This document shows, piece by piece, positions 17,464 through 26,703 of a stretch of DNA of 64,000 nt; the stretch's first letter is position 1, and every line of letters begins with the position of its first letter. A program made the position numbers and the translations under genes. Origin of the DNA: Pseudomonas syringae (GTDB lineage: Bacteria; Pseudomonadota; Gammaproteobacteria; Pseudomonadales; Pseudomonadaceae); the NCBI RefSeq assembly GCF_000737245.1, contig NZ_JPQU01000022.1, forward strand, positions 1 through 64,000, written 5' to 3'. A model generated the notes under the pieces. That model made no database searches. It was given only the letters and a program-made list of their open reading frames with translations, and had not been told where the DNA came from.

Positions 17464-18621
17464 ATGAAAGCCTCTTGGGACATCTTTTGCAGCGTCGTGG
17501 ATAACTACGGCGACATTGGCGTGACCTGGCGTCTGGCCCGGCAACTGGTGGCCGAGCACGACCTGGCGGTGCGCCTGTGGGTCGATGACCTGGCCGCCTT
17601 CGTGCGTCTGTGTCCAACCGCCGATGCCAGCGTCCAACAGCAATGGCAGGAAGGGGTCAGCGTCCATCAGTGGCCCCGAGACTGGCCTAAGCACTGGCAG
17701 CCCACCGAGGTCGCCGATGTGATCATCGAAGCCTTCGCCTGTCGTCTGCCGCCAGCTTACGTGGAGGCCATCGCCCAATGCTCGCCGAGGCCGATGTGGA
17801 TCAATCTGGAATACCTCAGCGCCGAGGAGTGGGTCAGCGGCTGTCACGGGTTGCCGTCGGTGCAATCCAATGGTCTGCGTAAATACTTCTTCTTTCCGGG
17901 TTTTCTGCCTTCAACCGGTGGATTGCTGCGCGAAACAAACCTCTTAGAGAACCGTCAGGCGTTTCAGCAGGATCAAGCGGCGCAACGAATTTTCCTGCAG
18001 GGCTTAGGGGTTTCACCCGACGAAGGCGCGCGGCTGATCTCAGTGTTCGCCTACGAGAATACCGGAATTGGCTCATGGCTCGATGCCCTTGCCCATGATG
18101 ATCGGCCTACCCACTTGCTGGTTCCGGAAGGACGCATTCTGGGAGATATTCAGCGCTGGCTCGGCGCTGGGGCATTGCAGGCGGGATCGGTGGAAAAGCG
18201 CGGCGCGTTGACGGTTCAGGTATTGCCGTTCGTCAGACAGGAGGATTATGACCGGCTGTTATGGAGCTGCGATTTCAACGTGGTGCGGGGCGAAGACTCG
18301 TTTGTACGCGCCCAATGGGCAGGGCGACCGCTGCTTTGGCATATCTATGAGCAGGACGATGATGCGCACTGGGCCAAGCTCGATGCGTTTCTTGAACTCT
18401 ACCTTGCGGGGCTCTCGCCTGCCGCTGCGCAGGCTCTGACGGGTTTCTGGAGAACCTGGAACGCAGGCAGCGACGGTACTCAAAGCTGGCAGGCGCTGGC
18501 GGCCAATGCTGCCGAAATCGAACGCCACGCCCAAAGCTGGTGCGCCAGGCTGGCTTCGCACGTAGATCTTGCCGCGGCGCTGGTACTGTTTTGTGGAGTT
18601 TCGTATGATACGCGGCCTTGA
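17464..18621 (+). CDS. earP: EarP, EF-P arginine rhamnosyltransferase
   Basis: 385 residues from ATG 17464, preceded by a CAGGGAG site. The N-terminal motif VVDNYGDIGVTWRLARQL and the C-terminal RGEDSFVRAQWAGRPLLWHIY are the hallmarks of this inverting GT-B glycosyltransferase. EarP transfers rhamnose from dTDP-L-rhamnose to Arg32 of elongation factor P, which EF-P needs to rescue ribosomes stalled at polyproline. The substrate gene efp follows 84 bp downstream, the usual arrangement in pseudomonads that use rhamnosylation instead of lysylation. Confidence 0.95.
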   Translation: MKASWDIFCSVVDNYGDIGVTWRLARQLVAEHDLAVRLWVDDLAAFVRLCPTADASVQQQWQEGVSVHQWPRDWPKHWQPTEVADVIIEAFACRLPPAYVEAIAQCSPRPMWINLEYLSAEEWVSGCHGLPSVQSNGLRKYFFFPGFLPSTGGLLRETNLLENRQAFQQDQAAQRIFLQGLGVSPDEGARLISVFAYENTGIGSWLDALAHDDRPTHLLVPEGRILGDIQRWLGAGALQAGSVEKRGALTVQVLPFVRQEDYDRLLWSCDFNVVRGEDSFVRAQWAGRPLLWHIYEQDDDAHWAKLDAFLELYLAGLSPAAAQALTGFWRTWNAGSDGTQSWQALAANAAEIERHAQSWCARLASHVDLAAALVLFCGVSYDTRP

Positions 18622-18705
18622 TATTAGGCTCTGTACGAAAAAGGCCCGTCAAAGGTGTTTCTCGTACAGAGCCTCGGCAATTCCATCCAAATTCGGATAT
18701 ACGCA

Positions 18706-19275
18706 ATGAAAACTGGTAAAGAACTCAAACCCGGTACCGTAATTCGTCTGGAAAACGACCCTTGGTTGGTTCAGAAGGCTGAATTCACCAAGTCTGGTCG
18801 TAACAGCGCAATCATGAAGACCAAGCTGAAAAACCTGCTGACCGGTTACAAGACCGAGATCGTTTACAGCGCTGACGACAAGCTGGACGACGTAATCCTC
18901 GACCGCAAAGAAGCGACCCTGTCCTTCATCAGCGGCGACACTTACACGTTCATGGACACCACTGACTACACCATGTACGAACTGAACGCTGAAGACATCG
19001 AAGCCGTTCTGCCATTCGTTGAAGAAGGCATGACCGACGTCTGCGAAGCGATTTTCTTTGAAGAGCGTCTGGTATCCGTAGAGCTGCCGACCACCATCGT
19101 GCGCGTTGTTGACTACACCGAAGGTTCGGCTCGTGGCGACACATCCGGCAAGGTGATGAAGCCTGCCAAGCTGAGCAACGGTACCGAGCTGCAAGTGGCT
19201 GATTTCATCGAAATCGGTGACCGCATCGAAATCGATACCCGTGAAGGCGGTTCCTACAAAGGCCGTGCTAAATAA
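18706..19275 (+). CDS. efp: Elongation factor P (Arg32 type)
   Basis: 189 residues, the standard EF-P length. The N-terminal KOW-like domain has the loop TKSGRNSA, whose Arg is residue 32, the site modified by EarP. Two OB-fold domains follow and end in [22 protein letters not shown] binds between the P and E sites of the ribosome and speeds peptide-bond formation at proline runs. Ala/Lys/Gly codons are strongly biased, as expected for a highly expressed gene. A strong terminator follows. Confidence 0.97.
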   Translation: MKTGKELKPGTVIRLENDPWLVQKAEFTKSGRNSAIMKTKLKNLLTGYKTEIVYSADDKLDDVILDRKEATLSFISGDTYTFMDTTDYTMYELNAEDIEAVLPFVEEGMTDVCEAIFFEERLVSVELPTTIVRVVDYTEGSARGDTSGKVMKPAKLSNGTELQVADFIEIGDRIEIDTREGGSYKGRAK

Positions 19276-19293
19276 GCACTGCTTTTACCGCGT

Positions 19294-19330
19294 CCACAAA
19301 AAAGCCGACTTCGAGTCGGCTTTTTTGTGG
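19294..19330 (+). terminator. Intrinsic terminator of efp
   Basis: CCACAAAAAAGCCGAC, loop TTCGA, then the complementary arm GTCGGCTTTTTTGTGG. A-tract and T-tract flank the GC stem, so it can work in both directions between convergent efp and ohr. Confidence 0.93.
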
Positions 19331-19370
19331 GCGTTTGTTTTTCCGCAGTGTTGATGACATATCGGCCCCG

Positions 19371-19456
19371 TAGGAGCGCGCTTGCCCGCGATAACGTTGG
19401 ATCAGGCGGCAACTTTGTGACTGAACCACCGCTATCGCGGGCAAGCGCGCTCCTAC
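19371..19456. repeat. REP doublet, family B
   Basis: Inverted pair TAGGAGCGCGCTTGCCCGCG / CGCGGGCAAGCGCGCTCCTA with 42 bp between, just downstream of ohr. Confidence 0.88.
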
Positions 19457-19476
19457 GGTCAGATACGCCGTCGTGA

Positions 19477-19896
19477 TTACACGGTTACATGCAAACGCAC
19501 ATCAACGTTGCCGCGGGTGGCGTTGGAGTACGGGCACACTTGGTGGGCGGCTTCGACCAGTTGCTCTGCGTCAGCCTGTTCCAGACCTGGCAGGTTGATG
19601 TTCAAGTCGATGTCCAGACCGAAACCGCCGGGAATCTGGCCGATACCTACATGGGCGGTGATCGACGCGTCGGCCGGGATGCTGCGTTTGCTCTGGCCGG
19701 CAACGAACTTCAATGCGCCGATGAAGCAGGCCGAGTAGCCGGCAGCGAACAGTTGCTCAGGGTTGGTGGCTGCACCACCCGCACCGCCGAGTTCTTTTGG
19801 CGTTGCCAGTTTTACGTCAAGGATGTTGTCGCTGGAAACAGCACGACCATCACGGCCGCCGGTTGCAGTTGCGATTGCTGTGTAGAGAGTGTCCAT
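19477..19896 (-). CDS. ohr: Ohr, organic hydroperoxide resistance thiol peroxidase
   Basis: 139 residues. The peroxidatic Cys57 (AAGYSACFIGAL) and the resolving Cys121 (QVCPYSNATRGN) are both present, with the GGAGGAATNPEQL lead-in typical of the Ohr/OsmC fold. Ohr reduces organic and fatty-acid hydroperoxides in the cytoplasm using lipoylated proteins. The start has a TTGAGGA site. The regulator gene ohrR lies directly upstream, and a promoter with an embedded palindrome sits between them at 19997-20023. Confidence 0.95.
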   Translation of the reverse strand: MDTLYTAIATATGGRDGRAVSSDNILDVKLATPKELGGAGGAATNPEQLFAAGYSACFIGALKFVAGQSKRSIPADASITAHVGIGQIPGGFGLDIDLNINLPGLEQADAEQLVEAAHQVCPYSNATRGNVDVRLHVTV

Positions 19897-19996
19897 GGCC
19901 TTTCCTCAATGTTGGTTGTGCAAGATCGTAGTGATCGGATGGGTTTAAAGCTTGTCTGTTTGCGCTAAATACTTGTGCGCTAACTGAGTGGGATGG

Positions 19997-20023
19997 AATG
20001 TAGCGCGCAATTAGTTTGCGCGC
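19997..20023 (-). promoter_or_regulatory. ohr promoter with overlapping OhrR-type operator
   Basis: On the minus strand TTGCGC, a 17-nt spacer and TACATT form a sigma-70 promoter. The perfect dyad GCGCGCAA-N5-TTGCGCGC (20003-20023) covers the -35 element and the spacer, so a bound MarR-type repressor would block it. Confidence 0.65.
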
Positions 20024-20059
20024 AAGATAATATTTTGAGAATGTCGCAGCTCTGAATCT

Positions 20060-20146
20060 GTAGGAGCGCGCTTGCCCGCGATTACGTCGGCACCAGCGAC
20101 CAATATGTCGGCTTTGAAATCGAATCGCGGGCAAGCGCGCTCCTAC
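20060..20146. repeat. REP doublet, family B
   Basis: Inverted pair GTAGGAGCGCGCTTGCCCGC / GCGGGCAAGCGCGCTCCTAC between ohrR and the ohr promoter. It would form a hairpin at the 3' end of ohrR mRNA. Confidence 0.88.
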
Positions 20147-20220
20147 CGGCCTGAAACCATGCAAAACCTGTAGGAACTGTCGAAGGCTGCGAACTTCGGT
20201 GAATCAGGCAGCCCACTGAC

Positions 20221-20688
20221 TCAAACACTACCCTGCAAATTCCCCCGCAGCTTGAGCAGTTCACCTTGCAAGGTTTTAAGTTGTTCCAGCTCAAGGCCAC
20301 TGGCAGACAGGATGCAGCCCGGTACTGTCAGGGCTTTTTGTTGCAGGGCCTTGCCCTGTTCGGTGAGGTACAACTGGACCACGCGTTCATCTTCCTTGCT
20401 GCGGGTGCGGCTGATGAAGCCTTCGCCTTCCAGTCGTTTGAGCAGCGGGGTCAATGAGCCCGGGTCGGTCAGCAGGCGAGCGCTGATTTCGCCTACGGTG
20501 ATGCCATCCTGTTCCCATAGCACCATCATCGCCAGGTACTGGGGATAGGTCAGGCCCAGCGCCTGGAGCAGCGGCTTGTAGACCTTGGTCATCAATAGCG
20601 AGGTGGAATAAAGAGCGAAACAGAGCTGATTGTCCAGCAGCAGGGCATCGCAGTTGCTGTCGTGGGTGGAGCCGGCAGCTGCGGTCAT
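20221..20688 (-). CDS. ohrR: OhrR, MarR-family organic-peroxide-sensing repressor
   Basis: 155 residues from ATG 20688, which has GAGGT six nt upstream; the ATG at 20718 has no ribosome site. Winged-helix MarR fold: LTYPQYLAMMVLWE, the recognition helix LLTDPGSLTPLLKRLE and wing RTRSKEDERVVQLYLTE. The sensing Cys23 (NQLCFALYS) and a late Cys (VPGCIL) suggest the two-Cys class that forms a disulfide on oxidation. It represses ohr until organic peroxide is present. Its gene lies upstream of ohr in the same direction. Confidence 0.92.
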   Translation of the reverse strand: MTAAAGSTHDSNCDALLLDNQLCFALYSTSLLMTKVYKPLLQALGLTYPQYLAMMVLWEQDGITVGEISARLLTDPGSLTPLLKRLEGEGFISRTRSKEDERVVQLYLTEQGKALQQKALTVPGCILSASGLELEQLKTLQGELLKLRGNLQGSV

Positions 20689-20889
20689 GGGAGTACCTCG
20701 TAAACTTGTCATCGCCACAATTTAGTGGTGTGACCTTTAATGCGCCAGATAAATTCTGCGATCACTTGCCAGGCAACCGGTTCGAAGGCTGCCAAAAAAA
20801 GTAAAAGCTGCTGGATAGCGGCAATCTGATATTTGCCTGCACAGTCAGACTGCGTAGCATGCGCGCACGGGTTGAATAAGGGCGCTGGC

Positions 20890-21636
20890 GTGATTGAAAT
20901 CGTGATGTTTGTATTGCTGGGAGCTGCCATGGGCACCCTCGGTGGATTGTTCGGCATTGGCGGTGGGCTGGTGGCCATTCCGGCGTTAGGTGTGCTGTTC
21001 GGGCTGGATCAACAGCTGGCACAGGGCACCGCGTTATTGATGGTACTGCCCAATGTGCTGCTGGCGCTGTGGCGCTACAACCAACGCAATCGAGTCTCGC
21101 TGCGCAATGCCCTGATGCTGATTATTCCCAGTTTCTGCTTTGCCTGGCTGACATCGCTGTGGGCAGTACGGCTCGATCCACAATACATGCGCATCAGCTT
21201 TGTCGGCTTTCTGATCTTGTTGACGCTGTTCAATCTTGCCCAGATGTACTGGCGCAAAAGCCAGCCCGGTACCGAGCTGCGGCATACCAACCAGCTTTGG
21301 CTGCTGGGCATCGGTTCTGGGGTCACCGGCGGAGTGTTCGGGGTCGGCGGCGGGGTCATTGCAACGCCGATTCTGACCGGAGTTTTTGGCGCCACCCAAG
21401 TCGTTGCCCAAGGTCTGGCATTGGCGTTGGCGGCGCCGACCACGGGCATCACCCTGGTCATGTATGCGCTGCACGACCACGTCAACTGGAGCATGGGCAT
21501 CCCTCTGGCGCTGGGCGGTCTCGCCAGCATCAGTTGGGGGGTAAAGCTCGCGCATTCGCTGCCAGAACGCCTGCTGCGCGCATTGTTCTGCGGCTTCCTG
21601 ATGATCTGCGCAGTGATTCTGCTGTTCAAAGTCTGA
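20890..21636 (+). CDS. TauE/SafE (sulfite exporter) family membrane protein
   Basis: 248 residues if it starts at GTG 20890 (AAGGG site). An upstream in-frame ATG at 20833 would add 19 polar residues and is less likely. About eight hydrophobic segments form two halves, each with a glycine-rich motif: GTLGGLFGIGGGLVAIPALG near the start and GSGVTGGVFGVGGGVIATP near residue 150. This is the DUF81/TauE pattern. Family members export or import sulfite, sulfoacetate or other small organic anions; the substrate cannot be predicted. It is convergent, 6 bp apart, with a LysR gene. Confidence 0.85.
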   Translation: MIEIVMFVLLGAAMGTLGGLFGIGGGLVAIPALGVLFGLDQQLAQGTALLMVLPNVLLALWRYNQRNRVSLRNALMLIIPSFCFAWLTSLWAVRLDPQYMRISFVGFLILLTLFNLAQMYWRKSQPGTELRHTNQLWLLGIGSGVTGGVFGVGGGVIATPILTGVFGATQVVAQGLALALAAPTTGITLVMYALHDHVNWSMGIPLALGGLASISWGVKLAHSLPERLLRALFCGFLMICAVILLFKV

Positions 21637-21642
21637 ACAGGC

Positions 21643-22497
21643 TTAAAGCCTGAAACCCTCAGCGATGTGCTCGGCCAGGCATTCGGTGATAGGGGAAACA
21701 CTCTGCGGGTTGCGCAGCAGAACGATGCTGGCAGACGGCAACTGTGGAAGCCCTTCAGCCTCACCCAGAATGCGCAGATCCGGGGTAATCAGGCTTTCGA
21801 GTTGCGCGGTGACTGCCAGACCCGCGCTGACCACCGCCATGATCGCCGACAGGCTGGCGCTGGTGTAAGCGACCCGGAAATCACGTTGCGCTGCGTCCAG
21901 CGCGTTGCAGGCCCACTCCCGGCAGAAGCAATCAGTGTTGAACATCGCCAGGGGGATCGGACTGGTTTCATGGGGGCAGAACCCCACGGCTTCGGCCCAG
22001 ACGAAACGCTCCTGGCGCAGGGTCTGGCCGATCTCAGTGCCGGGTTGGCGGGTGACGATGCTCAGGTCCAGATCCTTGCGCTGCAGCAGGGACACCGAAG
22101 ACTCGCAATGCACTTCCACCTGAATCAGCGGATAAGCCTGAGCGAAGCGCGACAGAATGCCTGGCAGAAAACGCATCACGTAGTCATCCGGCGTGCCGAT
22201 CTTGACCACACCGACCATGTGCGGCTCGCGCAGGGTGTTGAACACTTCACTGTGCAGTTTCAGGATGCGTCGGGCGTAGCCGAGCAGAACCTGACCTTCG
22301 GCAGTGAGACTGACGGTGCGGCCGTCACGCTGAAACAACGCCCGCTGCAAGATATCTTCTTCCAGACGCTTCATCTGCATGCTGACCGCCGATTGAGTGC
22401 GGTTTACCACTTCGCCTGCACGGGTGAATCCACCCTGATCGGCAATCGCGACAAAGGTGCGCAGCAATTCTGTGTCGATGCTCGGATAGTTGGCCAA
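21643..22497 (-). CDS. LysR-family transcriptional regulator
   Basis: 284 residues if the TTG at 22497 is the start (GGGAG site upstream; the protein then begins at the conserved NYPSIDTELLRTFVAIADQ). In-frame ATGs up to 22533 would add 12 atypical residues. The N-terminal winged helix is FTRAGEVVNRTQSAVSMQMK, followed by the LysR effector domain (GVVKIGTPDDYVMRFLPG). It is divergent from a DUF1127 gene whose ATG is 95 nt away, a pairing common in pseudomonads, so that gene is a likely target. Inducer unknown. Confidence 0.88.
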   Translation of the reverse strand: MANYPSIDTELLRTFVAIADQGGFTRAGEVVNRTQSAVSMQMKRLEEDILQRALFQRDGRTVSLTAEGQVLLGYARRILKLHSEVFNTLREPHMVGVVKIGTPDDYVMRFLPGILSRFAQAYPLIQVEVHCESSVSLLQRKDLDLSIVTRQPGTEIGQTLRQERFVWAEAVGFCPHETSPIPLAMFNTDCFCREWACNALDAAQRDFRVAYTSASLSAIMAVVSAGLAVTAQLESLITPDLRILGEAEGLPQLPSASIVLLRNPQSVSPITECLAEHIAEGFRL

Positions 22498-22591
22498 TAC
22501 ATCAATCTCCCAGATGCAGTACATAAGAAACATTCGTTGGATTGATCTTAGCCCCGAAGCGAGACTTTAGTCATCACACACGGAGGGCAAG

Positions 22592-22819
22592 ATGATGAAA
22601 GGTCAAAAAGGTTATGTACTGGTCCAGCCTCAGCGCTCATTCGTCGAACGCGCATTCAGATCGGTTAAGGCTTACGTATCGCGCTGGCACGAGCTGCATC
22701 GCCAGCGTCGGCAATTGGCTCAGTTGAGCGACGAGGCGTTGAAGGATCTGGGTCTGAGCCGGGCTGACGTGTATCAGGAGGCCGAGCAGCATTTCTGGAA
22801 CGACACGATGAACCGCTGA
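22592..22819 (+). CDS. DUF1127 domain small protein
   Basis: 75 residues. ATG 22592 has a strong GGAGG five nt upstream; a second ATG follows directly. The C-terminal half carries the DUF1127 motif: RRQLAQLSDEALKDLGLSRADV. These small Arg-rich proteins bind RNA or regulatory partners in some bacteria, but the role here is not known. It is divergent from the LysR gene and 49 bp upstream of the ycaQ-like gene. Confidence 0.85.
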   Translation: MMKGQKGYVLVQPQRSFVERAFRSVKAYVSRWHELHRQRRQLAQLSDEALKDLGLSRADVYQEAEQHFWNDTMNR

Positions 22820-22868
22820 CAGCGGCGTGCCGTTTCGGTTAGCGTTGGGGGCTCTTCAGGAGCCCCCT

Positions 22869-24086
22869 ATGATTTCAGACATGTCGCTCAAGCACGCTCG
22901 TCGGCTGGCGTTGGCTGCGCAAGGATTCAACGGGCGTTCGCCGCCAGCCAACATCAAGGCCAGCCACGTCACGCAGTTGATCGAGCGTCTGGGTGTGGTG
23001 CAAATCGACTCGGTCAATGCGCTGGTCCGCTCCCATTACCTGCCGCTGTTTTCGCGATTGGGCGATTATTCCCAGACGTTGCTCGATCAAGCGGCCTGGA
23101 GTCAGGGGCGACAGCGCAAGTTATTTGAATACTGGGGCCATGAAGCCTCTTTGCTGCCGGTCAGTCTCTATCCATTAATGCGTTGGCGGATGCGTCGCGC
23201 AGCGCAAGGCGAAGGCATTTACCAGCAACTGGCGAAATTCGGCCGGGAACAGCAGCCGACGATCGCACGAGTACTGCAGGCCGTTCGTGAGCAGGGCGCA
23301 TTGGGCGCAGGTAGTTTGAGCACTCGCGAGGAACGCGCCGGACCCTGGTGGGACTGGAGCGCGGAAAAGCTTGCGCTAGAGTGGTTGTTCGCTGCCGGAG
23401 AACTGACGGTGGCTGGTCGCCGGGGGTTCGAGCGGCTTTACGATTTACCCGAGCGAGTGCTGCCGGACGCTGTGCTCAATCATCCTGACCTTCACGAAGA
23501 CCATGCGCAGCGCGGGTTATTGCTGCATGCGGCGACGGCGCTGGGCGTCGGAACCGAAAAAGACCTGCGTGATTATTTCCGCCAGGATCCTCTACCCAGC
23601 AGAAAAGCCTTGGCGGAACTGGTGGAAGAGGGGGCATTGGAGATCGTCCGGGTCCAGGGCTGGCGTCAACCTGCATTCCGCCTGCCGGACAGCAAAGTGC
23701 CGCGCAAAGTCGAGGCCAGCGCGCTGTTATCGCCTTTTGATTCGATGGTTTGGGAGCGCTCCCGTACCGAGCGACTGTTCGATTTTCGCTACCGGCTGGA
23801 AATTTACACTCCAGCGCACAAGAGGGTTTATGGCTATTACGTGTTGCCGTTCCTGCACAACGAGCGCATCGCCGCCCGGGTTGACCTGCGCGCGGAGCGA
23901 GCTATGGGACGGTTGGCGGTGCATGCTGTGCATGAAGAACAGTCAGGGCTGGATGAAGAGGGTATGCAAGCGTTGGCGCGCAACCTGCGGCAATTGGCAG
24001 GTTGGCTGGGTTTGCCGGAGATTCAGATTAATTGTGAGCGGGCCAGTGGGTTGCGCCTGAAAGGAGCGTTCGCACAGGATCTGTAG
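22869..24086 (+). CDS. YcaQ/AlkX-type DNA glycosylase (winged-helix HTH_42 family)
   Basis: 405 residues from ATG 22869 with an AGGAG site (E. coli YcaQ 410). The motif VVQIDSVNAL holds the catalytic Q-x-D of this family. WGHEASLLP, AGELTVAGRRGFERLYDLPERVLP and LLSPFDSMVWERSRTERLFDF are further family blocks. YcaQ unhooks DNA interstrand crosslinks and removes bulky N-alkyl purines. The stop codon TAG lies inside the left arm of a REP element (24082), which therefore shapes the 3' end of the gene. Confidence 0.87.
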   Translation: MISDMSLKHARRLALAAQGFNGRSPPANIKASHVTQLIERLGVVQIDSVNALVRSHYLPLFSRLGDYSQTLLDQAAWSQGRQRKLFEYWGHEASLLPVSLYPLMRWRMRRAAQGEGIYQQLAKFGREQQPTIARVLQAVREQGALGAGSLSTREERAGPWWDWSAEKLALEWLFAAGELTVAGRRGFERLYDLPERVLPDAVLNHPDLHEDHAQRGLLLHAATALGVGTEKDLRDYFRQDPLPSRKALAELVEEGALEIVRVQGWRQPAFRLPDSKVPRKVEASALLSPFDSMVWERSRTERLFDFRYRLEIYTPAHKRVYGYYVLPFLHNERIAARVDLRAERAMGRLAVHAVHEEQSGLDEEGMQALARNLRQLAGWLGLPEIQINCERASGLRLKGAFAQDL

Positions 24087-24165
24087 GAGCGCGCTTGCCC
24101 GCGATGCGATTTTGGAACCAGCGTATTTATCGCCTGTGCAAACGTCATCGCGGGCAAGCGCGCTC
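24082..24165. repeat. REP doublet, family B, overlapping the ycaQ-like stop codon
   Basis: Left unit CTGTAGGAGCGCGCTTGCCC begins inside the last codons of the preceding gene and supplies its TAG stop. The right unit is CATCGCGGGCAAGCGCGCTC and is cut short, 7 bp from the stop codon of the DAHP synthase gene. Confidence 0.88.
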
Positions 24166-24171
24166 AGAGAA

Positions 24172-25518
24172 TCAGCGCTTCACCTGTTTCAGCGTCTCGG
24201 CAATCAAAAACGCCAGCTCCAGCGACTGGTCGGCATTCATGCGCGGATCACAATGGGTGTGGTAACGATCCGACAAGCCGTCTTCAGTGATCGGCCGTGC
24301 GCCGCCGATGCATTCGGTGACGTTCTGCCCGGTCATCTCGATGTGAATGCCGCCGGCATAAGTCCCTTCGGCCTGATGCACCTGGAAGAACTGTTTCACT
24401 TCACCGAGGATCTGCGCGAAGTCGCGAGTCTTGTAGCCGCTGCTGGCCTTGATCGTGTTGCCGTGCATCGGATCTGAACTCCACAGCACCTTCTTGCCTT
24501 CGCGCTCCACGGCGCGGATCAGCTGTGGCAAGTGGTCGCCGACCTTATTGGCGCCCATGCGGGCGATCAGGTTCAATCGCCCGGGGTCGTTGTCCGGGTT
24601 GAGGATGTCGATCAGGCGAATCAGTTCCTCGGTGTTCATGCTCGGCCCGACCTTGACCCCAATCGGGTTGTTCACGCCTCGCAAAAACTCCACATGTGCG
24701 CCGTCCAGCTGCCGGGTGCGGTCACCGATCCACAGCATGTGCGCGGAGCAATCGTAAAAGTCGTTGGTCAGGCTGTCGCGACGCACGAAGGCTTCTTCGT
24801 AATTCAGCAATAAGGCTTCGTGGGCGGTAAAGAAACTGGTTTCGCGCAATTGCGGCGAGCTGTCCATACCGCAAGCACGCATGAACGCCAGGGTTTCATC
24901 GATGCGGTCGGCCAACTGGCTGTATTTTTCCGCCAGTGCCGAGTTGGCGATGAAATCCAGGTTCCATTTATGCACCTGATGCAAGTCGGCAAAACCGCCT
25001 TGGGCGAAGGCGCGCAGCAGGTTCAGGGTCGCGGTGGACTGGTTATAGGCCTGGATCAGCCGGTCCGGATCAGGTACCCGGCTTTTCTCGTCGAAGCCGA
25101 TGCCGTTGACGATGTCACCGCGGTACGCCGGGAACGTCACGCCGTCGATGGTTTCATCATTGGCTGAGCGAGGCTTGGCGAACTGGCCTGCCATGCGGCC
25201 CACTTTGACCACCGGACAGCCCGCGGCGAAGGTCATGACGATGGCCATTTGCAGCAGCACTTTGAAGGTGTCGCGGATCTTGGCGGCCGAGAACTCGACG
25301 AAGCTCTCGGCACAGTCACCGCCCTGCAGCAAAAACGCACGGCCTTCGGTGACCTCTGCGAGCTGGCGTCGCAACTCTCGAGCCTCGCCCGCGAACACCA
25401 ACGGCGGATAACTCGCCAGCGTCTGCTCGACTTTCAACAAGTGCGCGGCGTCGGGATACTGAGGCTGTTGTTGAATCGGCAGTGCCCGCCAGCTGTCGGG
25501 GCTCCAGGGTTGGCTCAT
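24172..25518 (-). CDS. Class II 3-deoxy-7-phosphoheptulonate (DAHP) synthase
   Basis: 448 residues from the second of two adjacent ATGs. Class II (plant-like) DAHP synthase signatures: [68 protein letters not shown] and [15 protein letters not shown]. The enzyme condenses phosphoenolpyruvate and erythrose-4-phosphate, the first step of the shikimate pathway, in the cytoplasm. Pseudomonads carry several isoenzymes. Class II forms often serve both primary aromatic supply and secondary metabolites, but nothing nearby indicates a special pathway. Confidence 0.95.
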   Translation of the reverse strand: MSQPWSPDSWRALPIQQQPQYPDAAHLLKVEQTLASYPPLVFAGEARELRRQLAEVTEGRAFLLQGGDCAESFVEFSAAKIRDTFKVLLQMAIVMTFAAGCPVVKVGRMAGQFAKPRSANDETIDGVTFPAYRGDIVNGIGFDEKSRVPDPDRLIQAYNQSTATLNLLRAFAQGGFADLHQVHKWNLDFIANSALAEKYSQLADRIDETLAFMRACGMDSSPQLRETSFFTAHEALLLNYEEAFVRRDSLTNDFYDCSAHMLWIGDRTRQLDGAHVEFLRGVNNPIGVKVGPSMNTEELIRLIDILNPDNDPGRLNLIARMGANKVGDHLPQLIRAVEREGKKVLWSSDPMHGNTIKASSGYKTRDFAQILGEVKQFFQVHQAEGTYAGGIHIEMTGQNVTECIGGARPITEDGLSDRYHTHCDPRMNADQSLELAFLIAETLKQVKR

Positions 25519-25620
25519 CATGAACTCGAGGTCAGTGCAATCGGACTCGCATGTTAGCAGTTCCCGCTACGACTGGCGCAGGCGTGCAGAACAGTGCAGG
25601 CTTGCGCGGCCAATGACATA

Positions 25621-25710
25621 TGTAGGCGCTCACGAGCACCGCGAGGCAGCGATAGCGGACCGTCTGACACACCGCCAGCGCGGCCGTCGTCACCTCCGAT
25701 GGCTCCTACA
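25621..25710. repeat. Degenerate REP element, family C (GTAGGCGCTCACGAGCACCG)
   Basis: The left arm TGTAGGCGCTCACGAGCACC matches the well-preserved element at 45441. The right half has decayed to a CACCTCCGATGGCTCCTACA remnant. It lies in the leader of the spermidine-synthase-like gene. Confidence 0.6.
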
Positions 25711-25782
25711 GGTCACGCGCTCGATCAGACAGCTGCGGTTGTCTGGCGTAATTTTTTATGTTCGACGGGAGACGAGGAAGCA

Positions 25783-26538
25783 ATGACTGAGGAGCGCGTG
25801 GAGCGGATTCTGGCGGAAGTGCACGACGACTTCGGCATGATTCGCGTGCTGGAAGTGGATGATTACCGCTTTCTGGAATTCGGCGATGCCATCGAGCAGA
25901 GTTGTACCTTCACGGCTGATCCCAGTTGGCTAGAGTACGACTATACCCGGGCGATGTTCATCGGCGCGCTTTGCCACGAGTCACCGGAAAGCGCTTTATT
26001 CCTCGGCCTGGGCGCCGGGACGCTGACCCAGGCGTGCCTGAAGTTTCTGCCACTGGAAGACGTTGAAGCCATCGAACTGCGCCCTGACGTGCCTCGTCTG
26101 GCGATTGAGTACATGGGTCTGGATGATGACCCTCGTCTGTTCATCCGGATCGGCGACGCCCTCGAATTGCTGGGAACCGCAGAGCCCGCTGACCTGATCT
26201 TTGTCGATCTCTACACCGATGTGGGGCCGGGGGTCGGGCACCTGGCATGGAAATTCCTCGAGAACTGTCAGCGACGTCTGAATCCGGGCGGCTGGCTGGT
26301 GATCAATCAATGGGCCGCGGATGACGGCAAGCCACTGGGTGCGGCGTTGTTGCGCGGGCTTTATCACCGCCACTACTGGGAGCTGCCGGTGAAGGAGGGC
26401 AACGTGATTCTGATCGTGCCTGCCGACCTTGAACAGAACCTGGACAATGACGCACTGATCGAGCGTGCCGAAGCGCTGGCACCACAGCTGGGTTATTCGC
26501 TGTTGAAACTGATCAAGGACATCCGGCCTGCGACCTGA
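25783..26538 (+). CDS. Spermidine-synthase-like methyltransferase-fold protein
   Basis: 251 residues from ATG 25783, with GAGGAAG upstream; a longer open frame to 25594 covers a repeat and is rejected. Rossmann methyltransferase fold of the SpeE family: FLGLGAGTLTQACLKFL (nucleotide loop), VEAIELRPDVPRLAIEYM, RIGDALELL and DLIFVDLYTDVGPG. Many such proteins are not true aminopropyltransferases. No partner such as speD is nearby, so the reaction is unknown. Divergent from the DAHP synthase gene. Confidence 0.78.
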   Translation: MTEERVERILAEVHDDFGMIRVLEVDDYRFLEFGDAIEQSCTFTADPSWLEYDYTRAMFIGALCHESPESALFLGLGAGTLTQACLKFLPLEDVEAIELRPDVPRLAIEYMGLDDDPRLFIRIGDALELLGTAEPADLIFVDLYTDVGPGVGHLAWKFLENCQRRLNPGGWLVINQWAADDGKPLGAALLRGLYHRHYWELPVKEGNVILIVPADLEQNLDNDALIERAEALAPQLGYSLLKLIKDIRPAT

Positions 26539-26576
26539 TGGCGGAGACTGGAGACTCTGCGTTGGACTGCAATGCA

Positions 26577-26682
26577 CCTCCGACGTGGGACCGGCTTTAG
26601 CCGGGAAGAGGCCGGTAGATCCACTCCATATTTATCGGCAGAAATACCGCCTTCCCGGCTAAAGCCGGTCCCACGTCGGAGG
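26577..26682. repeat. REP doublet, family A, with extended outer palindrome
   Basis: Inverted pair whose outer ends also match (CCTCCGACGTGGGACCGGCT and its complement), giving stems of over 25 bp. Lies between the convergent spermidine-synthase-like and enoyl-CoA hydratase genes. Confidence 0.88.
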
Positions 26683-26703
26683 TTGACCTCCTGTGGGATC
26701 CGC

